A DNA stretch of 50,434 nt from Deltaproteobacteria bacterium (GCA_016219285.1 JACRNJ010000027.1:1-50434); one strand, 5' to 3'. Counted from the stretch's first letter, positions 6,881-17,840 are shown. Notes: generated by a model not told the origin, from the sequence alone. Numbers and translations are program-made.

Positions 6881-9571
6881 TTGAATACATGGGACTTCTA
6901 TACATACGGCGGTTTTGACATTATTGTAACGGCTTTAAACAGCATTGCTTTAATGTTCAGCGACAACAACTTCACCGGCCTCTATTGGGCATTTGCCGCC
7001 TTTACACTCCTTATATATTTTACTGCCACATGGACAAAGGCCTTATTCGGAGGGATTGCCATGGGTATTATCGAATGGGGGAAAACATTTTTCCTTGCGA
7101 TAATACTGTGGGTAGGACTAATCGCTCCCGTGGGAACCCTTATAGTATATGATGCCCAGACAAACAAGATGCAGTCTATAGGAAATCTGCCGATAGGCGT
7201 TGTGGTTGTGGCGGGTATTACCAATATGGTACAGCGGGGTTTTGTAGATATTGTTGAAACCGCTACTGCCCCGCTTGTATCTTACAAAGACGGCTCAGGA
7301 GGAAAGGGTCTTGATATGTTTTCAAAACTCTATAACTTTGTCTCTAACGACATGATATGGCCTGACCAATATAATAAAGCATCTTTGGATAGGTATATAA
7401 ATGATTGCTTGTTTTTTTATATGGCAACCGGAAATATAAGCGCAAATGATTTTCTAAAGAGTTCAAACCTTTTTAGTGATGTTCTTTCTCAGGGCCAAAG
7501 CGAGGGCGTCTATACAGTCTATTATGCCGGCGACACTGTGACTAACCGTGCAGGCGTCACGATGACATGTACTGCCTCTTATACTGCCCTTCAGGGTATG
7601 CTTACTACCGCATACTTTACTTCTATCCTTCAAGGACAATTCTGCCCTAAAACAGGGTATTCAAGGGATGATCCTCAACAAGTTACACAGTGTGTGGATA
7701 CATTCACCAACCATCTTGATAAAATGGCGGGATACGTAAACGACGGCGCCCAGAGTATTTTACAGATGTATATAGCCCAATATGTAAACAACTATGTAAA
7801 GTCAGGCGACACCTCAGCTATAGCAAATTTTGTAGCAGCCAGGGAAACAGGATCAGGTATGATGGGTGTTGGTTTTATAGCTAATGATTTTGTGCCTATA
7901 TTTATCAATGTGATGACAGCTATCGCTATACTTAGCACACCATTGCTCTTTCTCTTCTTTGCTACAAACGCCTTACAGGCGCTCTCATATTATGTCGGCA
8001 CATTTTTGTGGCTTCTCATATGGGCGGTAGCAGATGCTATGCTTCATTACTTTGCCATGAATTATGCTTATAATTTTTACGCTGCCATGAGGGATAACCC
8101 TATGGCATACGTATCCTTGTTTACTTTTGATACTGGCGCCTCTAAGCTGTTGGCGCTTTTAGGCGGAATACGTGTGCTTGGCATGATGCTTGCCGGAAGT
8201 ATTGCCTTTGGAATATTAAAATTTGGCGGTGAGTCTTTCTCCAGGATGGCATCCTCTTTAGAGGGTAAAGTAGACAGCGCCGGTTCTCATGCAGGCAAGG
8301 TTGCACTCAAACCCGAAGAACAGGGGGCATATTATGATAGTTTTTACAGCGGTATAGGAAGGAGGGAGGCAATAAATAATTCCAATCCGCATGACATAAT
8401 GTCCGAGGCGTGGGCAGGCCGTATAAGAGACATCAATAGTGTAAAAGCCGGTATGGGGGCTAGCGGGTTAAACCCCCAAGATTATGGCGCTTTTATCGGT
8501 GGAATACAAGGCGCAAAAAATTACGGCGCTGACTTAGACCAGTATCTGGAGGCTTCACAGTTGGGTCTTGTCGAAGATTCTAATAAAGACGGTAAATTTG
8601 ATGATTTGGAAGTAGCCAGTGGTATCCGGGACTTGGAACAATTTCACAAAAGCGGCAATACGTTAACCTGGGGGATGGCAGATAAAATGAACCGGAAGTC
8701 TGGTACAGATGCGTTCCGTGAGGGGCAAAAAATTACTTACGGTAAAGATCCTCAAACCGGAGCAATACGCAACATAAGCGCAGAAGAGAATGCAACCGGC
8801 GTCGAAGTTAATGGCAAAGCTATGGAAGGAGCATATGCTGTAAAAAAGACCGGTTCTATAGGTCCTGACGGCAAAACAACCTGGTCTGACACTCATATTA
8901 CCGGCAGCGACCAGCATGGCAGCCAGGATTTTCATATAAACCCCAATACGGGCAGACAGTCAGGCGGTGTAATGGTAGACAATGCCGGAAGACATGAGGT
9001 AAAGGGACAGGAGACAATACATGCTGCCGTAAGTGATGGGTTGACAAGCGTTGCGAAGACAAACACAGCAACAGGAGACTTTTTGGAAAACCATATAACC
9101 GGCACAAAAGACGGGTTGCCATATAATGTCCATACAAATAAACCTGGTCTCGGTACTAATAAAGACGATATTATCTTTGGCGAATGGGGAGAAAAGAATG
9201 AATATGGTGGAACAAGCGACATTAAAATGGATAGTGGCGGCAATGTCACTGAGACAATGACACTGGGTAAGGACGGCATTGATAAATTTGCAAAAGATGC
9301 AAACAACGGTAAACTCGGCCACGGAATAACAGGAGATTATGTGGCTAAAGAACTTGCCCCTCGTATTAAGCAAGGCGAGGGGGTTGAAATTGTAACACAG
9401 AAAAACAAAAACGGCGATGTAGTTGGAAATAAGATTAAACATGGAAGCGGTGTTGACCACTATGATAATGTCAATAAAAAATGGGGTAAAGACCTTGAGA
9501 ATTGGAACGGCAAGTATGGCGGCCTGGATATACTAGGGCGGAGAAATATAAGGAGCAGGGCAATGATGTAA
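6881..9571 (+). CDS. traG: TraG, mating-pair stabilisation protein, N-terminal part
   Basis: TraG spans the inner membrane with its N-terminal half (pilus assembly). Its long C-terminal half acts in the periplasm in mating-pair stabilisation and entry exclusion. The frame begins at TTG 6881 behind AAGG, with the family opening MNTWDFYTYGGFDIIVTALNSIA. Membrane helices lie at about 45-60, 66-88, 102-120, 345-375, 380-400 and 430-452. The soluble tail is rich in Gly, Asp and Asn, with repeated DxxGxxxE-type turns. The frame ends at 9571 in a non-homologous tail (RRNIRSRAMM), while matching sequence continues in the -1 frame, so the gene is split. Confidence 0.85.
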   Translation: MNTWDFYTYGGFDIIVTALNSIALMFSDNNFTGLYWAFAAFTLLIYFTATWTKALFGGIAMGIIEWGKTFFLAIILWVGLIAPVGTLIVYDAQTNKMQSIGNLPIGVVVVAGITNMVQRGFVDIVETATAPLVSYKDGSGGKGLDMFSKLYNFVSNDMIWPDQYNKASLDRYINDCLFFYMATGNISANDFLKSSNLFSDVLSQGQSEGVYTVYYAGDTVTNRAGVTMTCTASYTALQGMLTTAYFTSILQGQFCPKTGYSRDDPQQVTQCVDTFTNHLDKMAGYVNDGAQSILQMYIAQYVNNYVKSGDTSAIANFVAARETGSGMMGVGFIANDFVPIFINVMTAIAILSTPLLFLFFATNALQALSYYVGTFLWLLIWAVADAMLHYFAMNYAYNFYAAMRDNPMAYVSLFTFDTGASKLLALLGGIRVLGMMLAGSIAFGILKFGGESFSRMASSLEGKVDSAGSHAGKVALKPEEQGAYYDSFYSGIGRREAINNSNPHDIMSEAWAGRIRDINSVKAGMGASGLNPQDYGAFIGGIQGAKNYGADLDQYLEASQLGLVEDSNKDGKFDDLEVASGIRDLEQFHKSGNTLTWGMADKMNRKSGTDAFREGQKITYGKDPQTGAIRNISAEENATGVEVNGKAMEGAYAVKKTGSIGPDGKTTWSDTHITGSDQHGSQDFHINPNTGRQSGGVMVDNAGRHEVKGQETIHAAVSDGLTSVAKTNTATGDFLENHITGTKDGLPYNVHTNKPGLGTNKDDIIFGEWGEKNEYGGTSDIKMDSGGNVTETMTLGKDGIDKFAKDANNGKLGHGITGDYVAKELAPRIKQGEGVEIVTQKNKNGDVVGNKIKHGSGVDHYDNVNKKWGKDLENWNGKYGGLDILGRRNIRSRAMM

Positions 9572-10776
9572 ACATCCAAGGGCATATGAGCAAAGGGGAC
9601 AAAACATATAATAGTATGTTGGAACAAGCAACTAAAAACAAAGACACTAACTTTGCACAACAGCTAATGAATATGGATGCAAATAAACCTATACAGTATA
9701 CAATCGACGGAGACTTATCCCGTCCCTCCAATATATCGGTGTCACAGGGGAGCAAGGCCTCAAAGATGGATGTGGGTGAAGAGAAAAAGGGTATGTTTGG
9801 AGATTTGGGCAATAAAGTTACTGGCCACAACTATAACGCCATCCACGAAGCCTCTGATGGGAAAAGATATAGGATTATAGGGGAAGTAGCCACTATCGGA
9901 GAAAAAGGTAAAGACGCTATAAGCTATACTAATTTCAAAAATAGCACTGCTCAGGAGGTGGACAAGGATGGGAAACCAATAGGCGAAAAATATGCTGCCA
10001 GCGTTTTAATACAGGATGGGAAGATTGTAAACTTACATGGCGAGAGTGGGATGAATAAGCAGGCGATGGATATGGATAAGAGTATAACTGACCATATGAA
10101 TGTCCAAAAAGGTGGTGGAACAGAATTGACTATGGTTACACCGGATGGTCTTACAACAGGGTATCTGGCGCATGATGATGTAACTGGCGGTCCAGTATTG
10201 GTGGCAGGTGATAAACGATATGGCGTTGGAGAGCATATGGTTACGCAGAATGAGGATGGTTCGCTGATGTATAGAGATGTCACCACAGATCCGAAAACAG
10301 GGAAGGTGGTAGCGGGTAAGAACTCTTCAATATTGGTAAGTGAGATGGCGATGACAAATCCGCATGATAACAGAACTTATCATGTTAAGATGCTTACGGA
10401 TACAAATACCGGCAATCAATTGGCTATTGATGCAGAATCAGGCACTTTTTGGAAAAGGACACAGGGCGAGCAGAAGAAAGATAAAGATGGCAAAATTGTG
10501 AATGACATGCACATCACAGAATACCGTGGTTATGAACAAAGAGGCGGTGTGCTTTCAACAATAGCTGAAAGAGTAATACCAGGGGGCGGCAGAGTGGTGG
10601 GGGATGTGATACAAGGGGTAAATGAAGCAAATCCAATTTCATCCCTCTTTAAGAAAGGAGGAACAGAAGGTAAAAATACCCAAAATGTCCCAACAACTGG
10701 CAGAGAATTAGATAAACAACAAAAAGAATGGGGGGAATATTTTGAAAAAAGTAAAGGATGGAAACCTGCAAAGTAG
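9502..10776 (+). CDS. TraG C-terminal continuation, out of frame
   Basis: This frame overlaps the end of traG and carries on the same Gly/Asp/Asn-rich repeat style (DKTYNSMLEQATKNKDTNF, KDGKPIGEKYA, TPDGLTTGYLAHDD). It has no signal peptide. Its nominal start is a TTG without a ribosome site inside traG. A one-base shift near the G-run at 9536-9538 would give LDILG-AEKYKEQGND and join the two parts into a TraG of about 1300 residues. I read it as the second half of a frameshifted traG, not as a separate gene. It ends 4 bases before a convergent gene and closes the tra locus. Confidence 0.6.
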   Translation: MERQVWRPGYTRAEKYKEQGNDVNIQGHMSKGDKTYNSMLEQATKNKDTNFAQQLMNMDANKPIQYTIDGDLSRPSNISVSQGSKASKMDVGEEKKGMFGDLGNKVTGHNYNAIHEASDGKRYRIIGEVATIGEKGKDAISYTNFKNSTAQEVDKDGKPIGEKYAASVLIQDGKIVNLHGESGMNKQAMDMDKSITDHMNVQKGGGTELTMVTPDGLTTGYLAHDDVTGGPVLVAGDKRYGVGEHMVTQNEDGSLMYRDVTTDPKTGKVVAGKNSSILVSEMAMTNPHDNRTYHVKMLTDTNTGNQLAIDAESGTFWKRTQGEQKKDKDGKIVNDMHITEYRGYEQRGGVLSTIAERVIPGGGRVVGDVIQGVNEANPISSLFKKGGTEGKNTQNVPTTGRELDKQQKEWGEYFEKSKGWKPAK

Positions 10777-10780
10777 AAGC

Positions 10781-11107
10781 TTAATCGTCATCATTATGAT
10801 ATATGTTGCCTGGGAATATATCTCTCATTCCGTAGTTAGATATATCAGGAACAGGGGGTATATATTCTCCTTGTATTCTGGACATAATTATAAAAGTAAT
10901 GAAAACTGAAACAGCCATTCCAAAAGCCACCTTTATATATCCCATATATCCTATTCCCAGTATGCTTCCAAAAATAATAAACAGGCTCGTCCACGGTCTT
11001 TTAACCATAAAATCGCATACCTTCTCAATGGGTGTTAAAATTACAAGGATTGCCTTTTTTAATCCGGGTGCCTTTTTAGGTTCTATCGGCCTGTATTGTC
11101 TTTCCAT
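10781..11107 (-). CDS. small two-helix membrane protein, unknown
   Basis: The frame is open to 11239, but ATG 11107 has the strong site AAAGGAGGG ahead of it, giving 108 residues. The N-terminus is cytoplasmic and Pro/Lys-rich (RPIEPKKAPGLKK). Two hydrophobic segments follow (about 35-55 and 58-78), then an acidic tail ending in NDDD. I recognise no family. It is transcribed toward the end of the tra locus and has a clear promoter of its own at 11148-11175. It may be the last gene of the conjugative element or a chromosomal gene at its border. Confidence 0.6.
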   Translation of the reverse strand: MERQYRPIEPKKAPGLKKAILVILTPIEKVCDFMVKRPWTSLFIIFGSILGIGYMGYIKVAFGMAVSVFITFIIMSRIQGEYIPPVPDISNYGMRDIFPGNIYHNDDD

Positions 11108-11147
11108 CGCTCCCTCCTTTAACAGGGGTTTATGCTTCTTTGTTAAA

Positions 11148-11175
11148 ATCATACACTTGATTTTTATTTTGTCAA
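11148..11175 (-). promoter_or_regulatory. sigma-70-type promoter for the small membrane protein
   Basis: On the minus strand the consensus -35 TTGACA (11175-11170) and the -10 TATGAT (11153-11148) are separated by 16 bases. Transcription would begin about 34 bases before the ATG at 11107. The match is near perfect, but it is a sequence call only. Confidence 0.65.
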
Positions 11176-11232
11176 GAGGAAAAAGTTCAGGGTAATGCAA
11201 AAAAATGTAAAAAACAAAAATGTAAAAAAATA

Positions 11233-11261
11233 TTGACATGTTTTAATATATCTGCTATTTT
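11233..11261 (+). promoter_or_regulatory. sigma-70-type promoter upstream of rho
   Basis: TTGACA (11233-11238) and TATTTT (11256-11261) are 17 bases apart. The first gene downstream is rho, about 290 bases away, which implies an unusually long untranslated leader. The stretch 11262-11489 holds no gene that I can support. It lies back to back with the minus-strand promoter at 11148-11175. Confidence 0.5.
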
Positions 11262-11489
11262 AAAATAACCTTTCGGACTTTAAGACGCCTCATATTGATA
11301 ACATTTTTATATCTCATCATTATACAAGCCGAATGACATTATCCTTAATAACTCCATAAATAGGTTGAAAATCACAAATACGACATCTGCTGCTTGAAAT
11401 ATATCCTAACCCAGAAATATTGCTCATCACAGGCAAACTACACAAATGGTAATATATCTTACCGCTAAATCAAATGTGTTTTTAGAAAA

Positions 11490-11536
11490 GGTAAGCGGTG
11501 AATGTTTTCCCAACAGCTAACAGTGTGCTGCTTACC
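11490..11536 (+). promoter_or_regulatory. stem-loop in rho leader, next to the ribosome site
   Basis: GGTAAGC (11490-11496) pairs with GCTTACC (11530-11536) around a 33-base loop. The ribosome site AAAGAGGAG of rho begins only a few bases after the stem. Rho genes are autoregulated through their leaders in several bacteria, so a regulatory role is plausible here, but the structure is inferred by eye. Confidence 0.35.
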
Positions 11537-11557
11537 ATCATAAAAGAGGAGTAGCTT

Positions 11558-12811
11558 ATGAATCTCAAAGAACTCAAAGAAAAAAAGATTGGCGATCTTA
11601 CAGCGCTTGCCAAACAATATAATATAGATGGCGCCGCAAGCATGAGAAAGCAGGATATTATCTTCGCGCTGCTTCAGTCGCAATCAGAGCAGAACGGCCT
11701 TATCTATAGCGAAGGTGTTCTGGAAACCCTGCCTGACGGATTTGGTTTTTTAAGGGCGCCTGACTATAACTATCTTCCAGGGCCTGATGATATATACATA
11801 TCTCCGTCGCAGATACGAAGATTTAACCTCAGGACCGGCGATATTGTATCTGGCCAGATAAGGCCGCCCAAAGAAGGTGAGAGATACTTTGCCCTTTTGA
11901 AGGTGGAGAAGGTAAATTATGAAGACCCTGAGATAGCCAGGGACAAAATACTTTTTGACAACCTCACTCCATTATATCCTCAGGAAAAAATAAAGCTTGA
12001 ACTACCTGGAAAGAAAACGGATCTCTCTATGAGGATAATGGATCTCTTTACGCCGGTTGGCATGGGACAAAGGGGGCTTATTGTATCGCCGCCAAGGGCT
12101 GGTAAAACAGTTCTTCTTCAGAAGCTTGCCAACAGCATAACAACAAACCATCCAGATATTGTTCTTATTGTGCTGCTTATTGATGAGCGGCCTGAAGAGG
12201 TTACTGATATGCAGCGTTCTGTTAAGGGGGAGGTGATAAGCTCCACCTTTGACGAGCCAGCCCAAAGGCATATCCAGGTTGCAGAAATGGTCATAGAAAA
12301 AGCCAAAAGACTGGTGGAACATCAGAGAGATGTTGTTATCCTCCTTGACTCTATCACAAGGCTTGCCAGGGCATATAATACGGTTGTGCCGCCAAGCGGC
12401 AAGGTGCTTTCAGGCGGCGTAGACTCCAATGCACTGCATAAGCCGAAAAGATTTTTTGGAGCCGCAAGAAATGTTGAAGAAGGCGGAAGCCTTACCATCA
12501 TGGCAACAGCATTGATTGAAACAGGCAGCCGTATGGATGAGGTTATCTTTGAAGAGTTTAAAGGCACAGGCAATATGGAAATAGTCCTTGACAGGAAATT
12601 ATCTGAAAGGCGTATCTTCCCGGCTATAGATATTAACAGGTCAGGCACCAGGAAGGAAGACCTTCTGCTTACCAAAGAAGAGCTTAATCGTATCTGGATA
12701 CTCCGCAAGGTACTCCAACCGCTTAATCCAGTAGAGAGTATGGAGTTTCTGTTGGATAAGATACAGAGTACGGATACAAACAAAGATTTTCTCAAGTCAA
12801 TGAGTAAGTAG
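11558..12811 (+). CDS. rho: transcription termination factor Rho
   Basis: Rho is the hexameric RNA-dependent ATPase that ends transcription of untranslated RNA. The 417-residue product has the expected layout. An N-terminal helical Rho-N domain ([20 protein letters not shown]) comes first, then the cold-shock-like RNA-binding domain ([21 protein letters not shown]). The RecA-type ATPase core follows with Walker [13 protein letters not shown], Walker [17 protein letters not shown] and the Q/R loops ([20 protein letters not shown]). ATG 11558 follows AAAGAGGAG. There is no long insertion, so it is a compact Rho of usual length (about 415 residues). It has its own long leader and is followed by an AbrB-type gene. 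Confidence 0.97.
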   Translation: MNLKELKEKKIGDLTALAKQYNIDGAASMRKQDIIFALLQSQSEQNGLIYSEGVLETLPDGFGFLRAPDYNYLPGPDDIYISPSQIRRFNLRTGDIVSGQIRPPKEGERYFALLKVEKVNYEDPEIARDKILFDNLTPLYPQEKIKLELPGKKTDLSMRIMDLFTPVGMGQRGLIVSPPRAGKTVLLQKLANSITTNHPDIVLIVLLIDERPEEVTDMQRSVKGEVISSTFDEPAQRHIQVAEMVIEKAKRLVEHQRDVVILLDSITRLARAYNTVVPPSGKVLSGGVDSNALHKPKRFFGAARNVEEGGSLTIMATALIETGSRMDEVIFEEFKGTGNMEIVLDRKLSERRIFPAIDINRSGTRKEDLLLTKEELNRIWILRKVLQPLNPVESMEFLLDKIQSTDTNKDFLKSMSK

Positions 12812-12821
12812 ATAAGAAACA

Positions 12822-12890
12822 GTTATGAGTTGGGAGTTCGGAGTTGGGAGTAAAAGATTAGCTACGAACTATAAACTCCGAACTGTAGCT
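12822..12890 (+). repeat. intergenic inverted repeat (GAGTTGGGAGT type)
   Basis: This tract of GAGTTGGGAGT / GTTCGGAGTT words contains an inverted pair, AGTTCGGAGTT (12835-12845) and AACTCCGAACT (12874-12884). It could form a hairpin after rho. No U-run follows, so I do not call it a terminator. Confidence 0.6.
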
Positions 12891-12905
12891 TGGAGGTGTT
12901 AAAGA

Positions 12906-13106
12906 ATGAAAGCAAAGATTGTTAAGATAGCACATGGTAAAGAAGGGGTGGTTCTGCCAGACGATTATATGAGATATCTTGAATTAATACCAGGCGCAGA
13001 GGTTGAAATGGCTATTGATAAGAAAAAAAAATGGATAATCATCAGGCCGTTGCATGGCGAAGATTTTATGGAACACTTTAAAAGCACCATGGAAACAATG
13101 GCGTAA
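12906..13106 (+). CDS. AbrB/SpoVT-type DNA-binding protein
   Basis: The small protein of 66 residues fits the AbrB/MazE swapped-hairpin fold: an N-terminal strand (KAKIVKIAHGKEGVVLPDDY), then LELIPGAEVEMAIDKKKKWIIIRPL, then a short helix. Such proteins bind DNA as dimers and serve as transition-state regulators or antitoxins. A good ribosome site (TGGAGG) precedes the ATG. No toxin gene lies next to it, so a free-standing regulator is more likely than half of a toxin-antitoxin pair. Its targets are unknown. Confidence 0.65.
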   Translation: MKAKIVKIAHGKEGVVLPDDYMRYLELIPGAEVEMAIDKKKKWIIIRPLHGEDFMEHFKSTMETMA

Positions 13107-13226
13107 TACGGTGTCGTTTGGTTGCAAAATAAGTTATCTGCCTTAAGTTTACTACTGACCGCTGAAAGCTAATTTCATTTCTCCCTCTGCAATTTTCATC
13201 TTACAGTTTTAAATTCAGCATAAAAA

Positions 13227-13310
13227 TGGTGCCGAAGGGGGGATTCGAACCCCCATGGGTCGCCCCACTAGCACCTCAAGCTAGCGTGTCTGCCATTCCA
13301 CCACTTCGGC
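13227..13310 (-). tRNA. tRNA-Leu (anticodon GAG)
   Basis: Read on the minus strand, the gene begins GCCGAAG and ends CUUCGGC-ACCA, giving a full 7-bp acceptor stem with an encoded CCA. The anticodon stem CUAGC/GCUAG holds the 7-base loop UUGAGGU, so the anticodon is GAG. There is a long variable arm (GGGGCGACCCAU region), as expected of a class II tRNA, and a T-arm GGGGGUUCGAAUCCCCC. Total length is 84. It lies downstream of secG on the same strand. Confidence 0.95.
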
Positions 13311-13319
13311 TTTTTTGAA

Positions 13320-13341
13320 AGACACGGTTAAAACCGTGTCT
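13320..13341 (-). repeat. hairpin between secG and tRNA-Leu
   Basis: AGACACGGTT and AACCGTGTCT form a perfect inverted repeat with almost no loop. It could separate secG from the tRNA gene on the minus strand, but no T-run follows in either direction, so I leave it as a hairpin. Confidence 0.5.
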
Positions 13342-13370
13342 GCATATAAGAAGAGAAAATAAATTATAGT

Positions 13371-13721
13371 CTATTTAGATGTTGCGCCTGATGTGTCCTG
13401 TGGCACAGGTGACAATGGCGCCGGTTGTATGAGTGGTTGAGACTCGTGTTTTGTTGTTGCCGGCGTGTCCTTCATAATAGAGCTTGTTGTTCTGTTGACA
13501 GCCATGTAAGTAAGATAGAGGGATGTCATCATAAAGGCAATGGCGCATCCAGCTGTAATCTTGCTTAAAAATGTAGTTGGCCCTGCGCTTCCGAAAAGGG
13601 TTTGGCTCGATGAGCCGCCCAGTGATGCTCCTATGCTTGCCCCCTTTCCAGCCTGAAGCAAAACCACGATAACCAGAAAGATGCTTACAAGGATATGAAC
13701 GATGATTACTGCTGTGTACAT
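13371..13721 (-). CDS. secG: SecG, preprotein translocase subunit
   Basis: SecG is the small two-helix subunit of the SecYEG translocon. The 116-residue product shows helix 1 (VIIVHILVSIFLVIVVLLQ), the signature GKGASIGASLGGSSSQTLFGSAGPTTFLSKIT, and helix 2 (AIAFMMTSLYLTYMAV). A Pro/Thr-rich tail of about 35 residues is longer than in E. coli but common elsewhere. It is the last protein gene of the aroD-gap-pgk-tpiA-secG run, an arrangement known from many bacteria. Confidence 0.93.
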   Translation of the reverse strand: MYTAVIIVHILVSIFLVIVVLLQAGKGASIGASLGGSSSQTLFGSAGPTTFLSKITAGCAIAFMMTSLYLTYMAVNRTTSSIMKDTPATTKHESQPLIQPAPLSPVPQDTSGATSK

Positions 13722-13739
13722 TTTATTTGCTACCTCCGT

Positions 13740-13862
13740 TTTTAATTTCTAATTTTTAAATCCTAATTTCTATTAATAATGTCAAATGTCAGAAATAAAA
13801 ACATTGGAAATTAATTTGTTGGACATTTCATTAGAAATTAGACATTAGGATTTAGGAATTAT
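13740..13862 (-). repeat. intergenic inverted repeat (AATTTCTAATTT type)
   Basis: The gap between tpiA and secG is a long inverted repeat. The left arm (TTTCTAATTTTTAAATCCTA) resembles the reverse complement of the right arm (ATTAGACATTAGGATTTAGG). It is AT-rich and has no reading frame. It belongs to the general class of self-complementary intergenic tracts seen throughout this window. Confidence 0.6.
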
Positions 13863-13907
13863 ATTGAGCGCGTTCAACCTAAATACAAAGAACACTAGTT
13901 TTGGATT

Positions 13908-14666
13908 TTAAGTTTTCTCAAATCGTACAATCCGCGCAAATTCTTCGGCGGAAAGACTTGCTCCGCCTACCAATACGCCGTCTATATTTGGCTGCGCCAT
14001 GATGTCGTCAATGTTATTTGCCTTGACGCTTCCGCCATAGATGAGCCTTGTTTCTTTAACTGCCTCAAGGTTAAACATATCATATAATAGTTCCCGAATT
14101 CCATTATGAATATCTTCTGCCTGCTCAGGTTTAGCTGTTTTGCCAGTGCCGATTGCCCATATTGGTTCATATGCTACCACTACATCTTTCATATGGCCGT
14201 GGCTGACATTTTTTAATCCTTCTGCCACCTGTTTCCTGATAATTGAAATAGCCTTCCCGGATTCTCTCTGCTCTAACGATTCTCCAACGCATAGTATAGG
14301 TTTTAAGCCCTCTTTTAGCGAGGCCAGAAGCTTTTTATTTACATTCTCATCTGTTTCATGAAAATGCTGCCTTCTTTCAGAGTGGCCTATTATAACATAA
14401 TGGCAGCCAACATCTTTCAGCATCTCCGGCGATAGCTCACCTGTGTAAGCGCCGTTTTTTTCCCAGAATACATCCTGACCGCATAATTGTATAGGAGTTT
14501 CTGCAAGAAGATAATTTATATGGTGCAGCGCGGTAAATGGCGGAGCCACAACCACTTCTACATCGTGTACCCCTTTTATGGCATCTCTAATCTTCAAAAC
14601 CAGAGATGCGGCCTGGTTGATGGTCATGTGCATCTTCCAGTTTCCTGCTATAAGAGGAGTGGCCAT
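13908..14666 (-). CDS. tpiA: triosephosphate isomerase
   Basis: TpiA interconverts dihydroxyacetone phosphate and glyceraldehyde 3-phosphate in glycolysis and gluconeogenesis. The 252-residue product has the expected motifs: GNWKMHM with the substrate-binding Asn and Lys near the start, VIIGHSERR with the catalytic His, AYEPIWAIGTGK with the catalytic Glu, and the phosphate loop IYGGSVKANN and GVLVGGASL. The length is normal for the family. The gene follows pgk across a palindromic repeat and precedes secG on the same strand. Confidence 0.97.
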   Translation of the reverse strand: MATPLIAGNWKMHMTINQAASLVLKIRDAIKGVHDVEVVVAPPFTALHHINYLLAETPIQLCGQDVFWEKNGAYTGELSPEMLKDVGCHYVIIGHSERRQHFHETDENVNKKLLASLKEGLKPILCVGESLEQRESGKAISIIRKQVAEGLKNVSHGHMKDVVVAYEPIWAIGTGKTAKPEQAEDIHNGIRELLYDMFNLEAVKETRLIYGGSVKANNIDDIMAQPNIDGVLVGGASLSAEEFARIVRFEKT

Positions 14667-14667
14667 A

Positions 14668-14738
14668 TAACAATTTACGATTTAAGAATTACGATCTGCG
14701 ATTTAAAATCTTAAATCTAAAATCGTAAATCTAAAATC
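14668..14738 (-). repeat. intergenic inverted repeat, ATCGTAAATC family
   Basis: This self-complementary tract is made of the words ATTTACGATTTA, GATTTAAAATC and AAATCGTAAATC, and it fills the pgk-tpiA gap. The same words recur at 20935, 30721, 31455, 44153 and 44782. Confidence 0.75.
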
Positions 14739-15965
14739 TCAGACTGCCTTTGCAATCCTACGATTTTTCTTATAATAATGTCTTAATGCCGCTATCCCAG
14801 GCAGATCCTTGCCCTCCAACAGCTCCAAAAATGCGCCGCCGCCTGTTGAAAGATACGACATCTTTGCGTATTCGCCTGCCCTGTGAATGGCCACATCTGT
14901 ATCGCCGCCGCCGACAATGGTAAGGGCATAGGTATTGGCAACATTGGTAACCATCTGGAATGTGCCCCTGCTGAACGCATCCATCTCAAATACGCCCATA
15001 GGGCCATTCCATATGATTGTCTTTGCATTTTGTATTGCCTCGCCGAAAAGCGTTGTCGTTGCAGGGCCTATATCCAGAGCCATCCAGCCTTTTGGTATCT
15101 CCTGATATGTTACAACCTTTGTTTCTGCCGACGGATCAAATCTGTCAGCAACCACAAAATCAACAGGAAGGTATAGTTTGATATTTTTTTGGCGAGCCTT
15201 TGCCATGACAGTTTTTGCGCTGCTGAGAGCAGAATCGTCCACAAATGATTTGCCAACCTCATAATCAAGCGCCTTGAAAAATGTTAACGCCATACCGCCG
15301 CCGACAATAAGCTTATCAACCTTTTCGCACAGGGTTGATAACACCTCTATCTTGTCAGATACCTTTTTCCCGCCTACAATGGCAACTAAAGGCCTTATGG
15401 GATTTTCCATTGCCTTTTTGAAATAGGTAAGCTCTTTTTTCATTAAGAATCCGGCGCCGCAGAGCTTCACATACTTTGTAACTGCCACATTTGAGGCATG
15501 GGCGCGATGAGCGGTTGCAAAGGCATCGTTTATGTAAACATCAGCAAGAACCGCCATGTTTTTTCCAAACTCATCATCATTCTTCTCTTCCTCAGGGTGA
15601 AATCTTAAATTTTCCAATAATACAACATCACCCGGCTTCATGTTGGCTGCAATCTTTTCTACGTCAGGCCCAATACAGTCAGGCGCAATGGCAACATCCT
15701 TTTCCAGAAGTCTGCCAAGCCTCTTTGCCACCGGAGCAAGGCTCATTTCAGAAACCCTTTTCCCCTTTGGTCTGCCAAGGTGTGATGCGAGAATAACCTT
15801 TGAACCTTCATCTAATGCATAATTGATTGTTGGGAGCACCGCCCTTATCCGTGTGTCTTCGGTAATGTTCCCCTTATCATCCAGCGGCACATTAAAATCA
15901 ACGCGGATTAAGACCTTTTTCCCCTTTATGTCAAGGTCATCTATGTATATTAAATCTAAATCCAC
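14739..15965 (-). CDS. pgk: phosphoglycerate kinase
   Basis: Pgk makes ATP from 1,3-bisphosphoglycerate. The product has 408 residues from GTG 15965, which follows CTGGAGGC at the right distance. The open frame extends to 16043, but that extra stretch is only translated repeat. Family motifs are in order: [37 protein letters not shown], the hinge region [12 protein letters not shown], and the nucleotide loop GPMGVFE with GGGDT near the end ([18 protein letters not shown]). It stands between gap and tpiA in a glycolytic operon. Confidence 0.96.
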   Translation of the reverse strand: MDLDLIYIDDLDIKGKKVLIRVDFNVPLDDKGNITEDTRIRAVLPTINYALDEGSKVILASHLGRPKGKRVSEMSLAPVAKRLGRLLEKDVAIAPDCIGPDVEKIAANMKPGDVVLLENLRFHPEEEKNDDEFGKNMAVLADVYINDAFATAHRAHASNVAVTKYVKLCGAGFLMKKELTYFKKAMENPIRPLVAIVGGKKVSDKIEVLSTLCEKVDKLIVGGGMALTFFKALDYEVGKSFVDDSALSSAKTVMAKARQKNIKLYLPVDFVVADRFDPSAETKVVTYQEIPKGWMALDIGPATTTLFGEAIQNAKTIIWNGPMGVFEMDAFSRGTFQMVTNVANTYALTIVGGGDTDVAIHRAGEYAKMSYLSTGGGAFLELLEGKDLPGIAALRHYYKKNRRIAKAV

Positions 15966-15980
15966 GGAATGCCTCCAGGA

Positions 15981-16062
15981 ATACAGATGCAAGAAGCAAG
16001 ATGTCAGAAGCAAGAAAAACTCGCTTCTTGTTTCTGGCTTCAAGTTTCTTGCCTCTTGCGTC
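15981..16062 (-). repeat. intergenic inverted repeat, GCAAGAAGCAAG family
   Basis: The gap between gap and pgk consists of GCAAGAAGCAAGATG words and their complements (CTTGTTTCTGGCTTC, TTCTTGCCTCTTGC), forming a hairpin of about 80 bases. Related copies stand at 19657, 20221, 22042 and 34893. Confidence 0.7.
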
Positions 16063-16064
16063 TC

Positions 16065-17773
<1,709 letters not shown>

Positions 17774-17840
17774 TCACTTTTGCCTTAATAGTAGCCTCAT
17801 TATCAATACTCAAAGAAAGGCAAAAAGTCAAGAGAAAACA

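Noticed and set aside
6881-10776. TraG C-terminal part as an RHS or contact-dependent toxin
   Set aside because: The Gly/Asp-rich repeats lack RHS YD repeats and no toxin domain or immunity gene is seen. Continuation of TraG explains them.
12906-13106. AbrB-type protein as the antitoxin of a toxin-antitoxin pair
   Set aside because: No toxin frame follows or precedes it. The next feature is a tRNA on the other strand.
13227-13310. tRNA-Leu as attachment site of the conjugative element
   Set aside because: The tRNA lies 2.4 kb beyond the tra locus with rho in between. No copy of its 3' end and no integrase gene are visible in the window.
13320-13341. Intrinsic terminator after secG
   Set aside because: The hairpin is clear, but no run of T follows on either strand.
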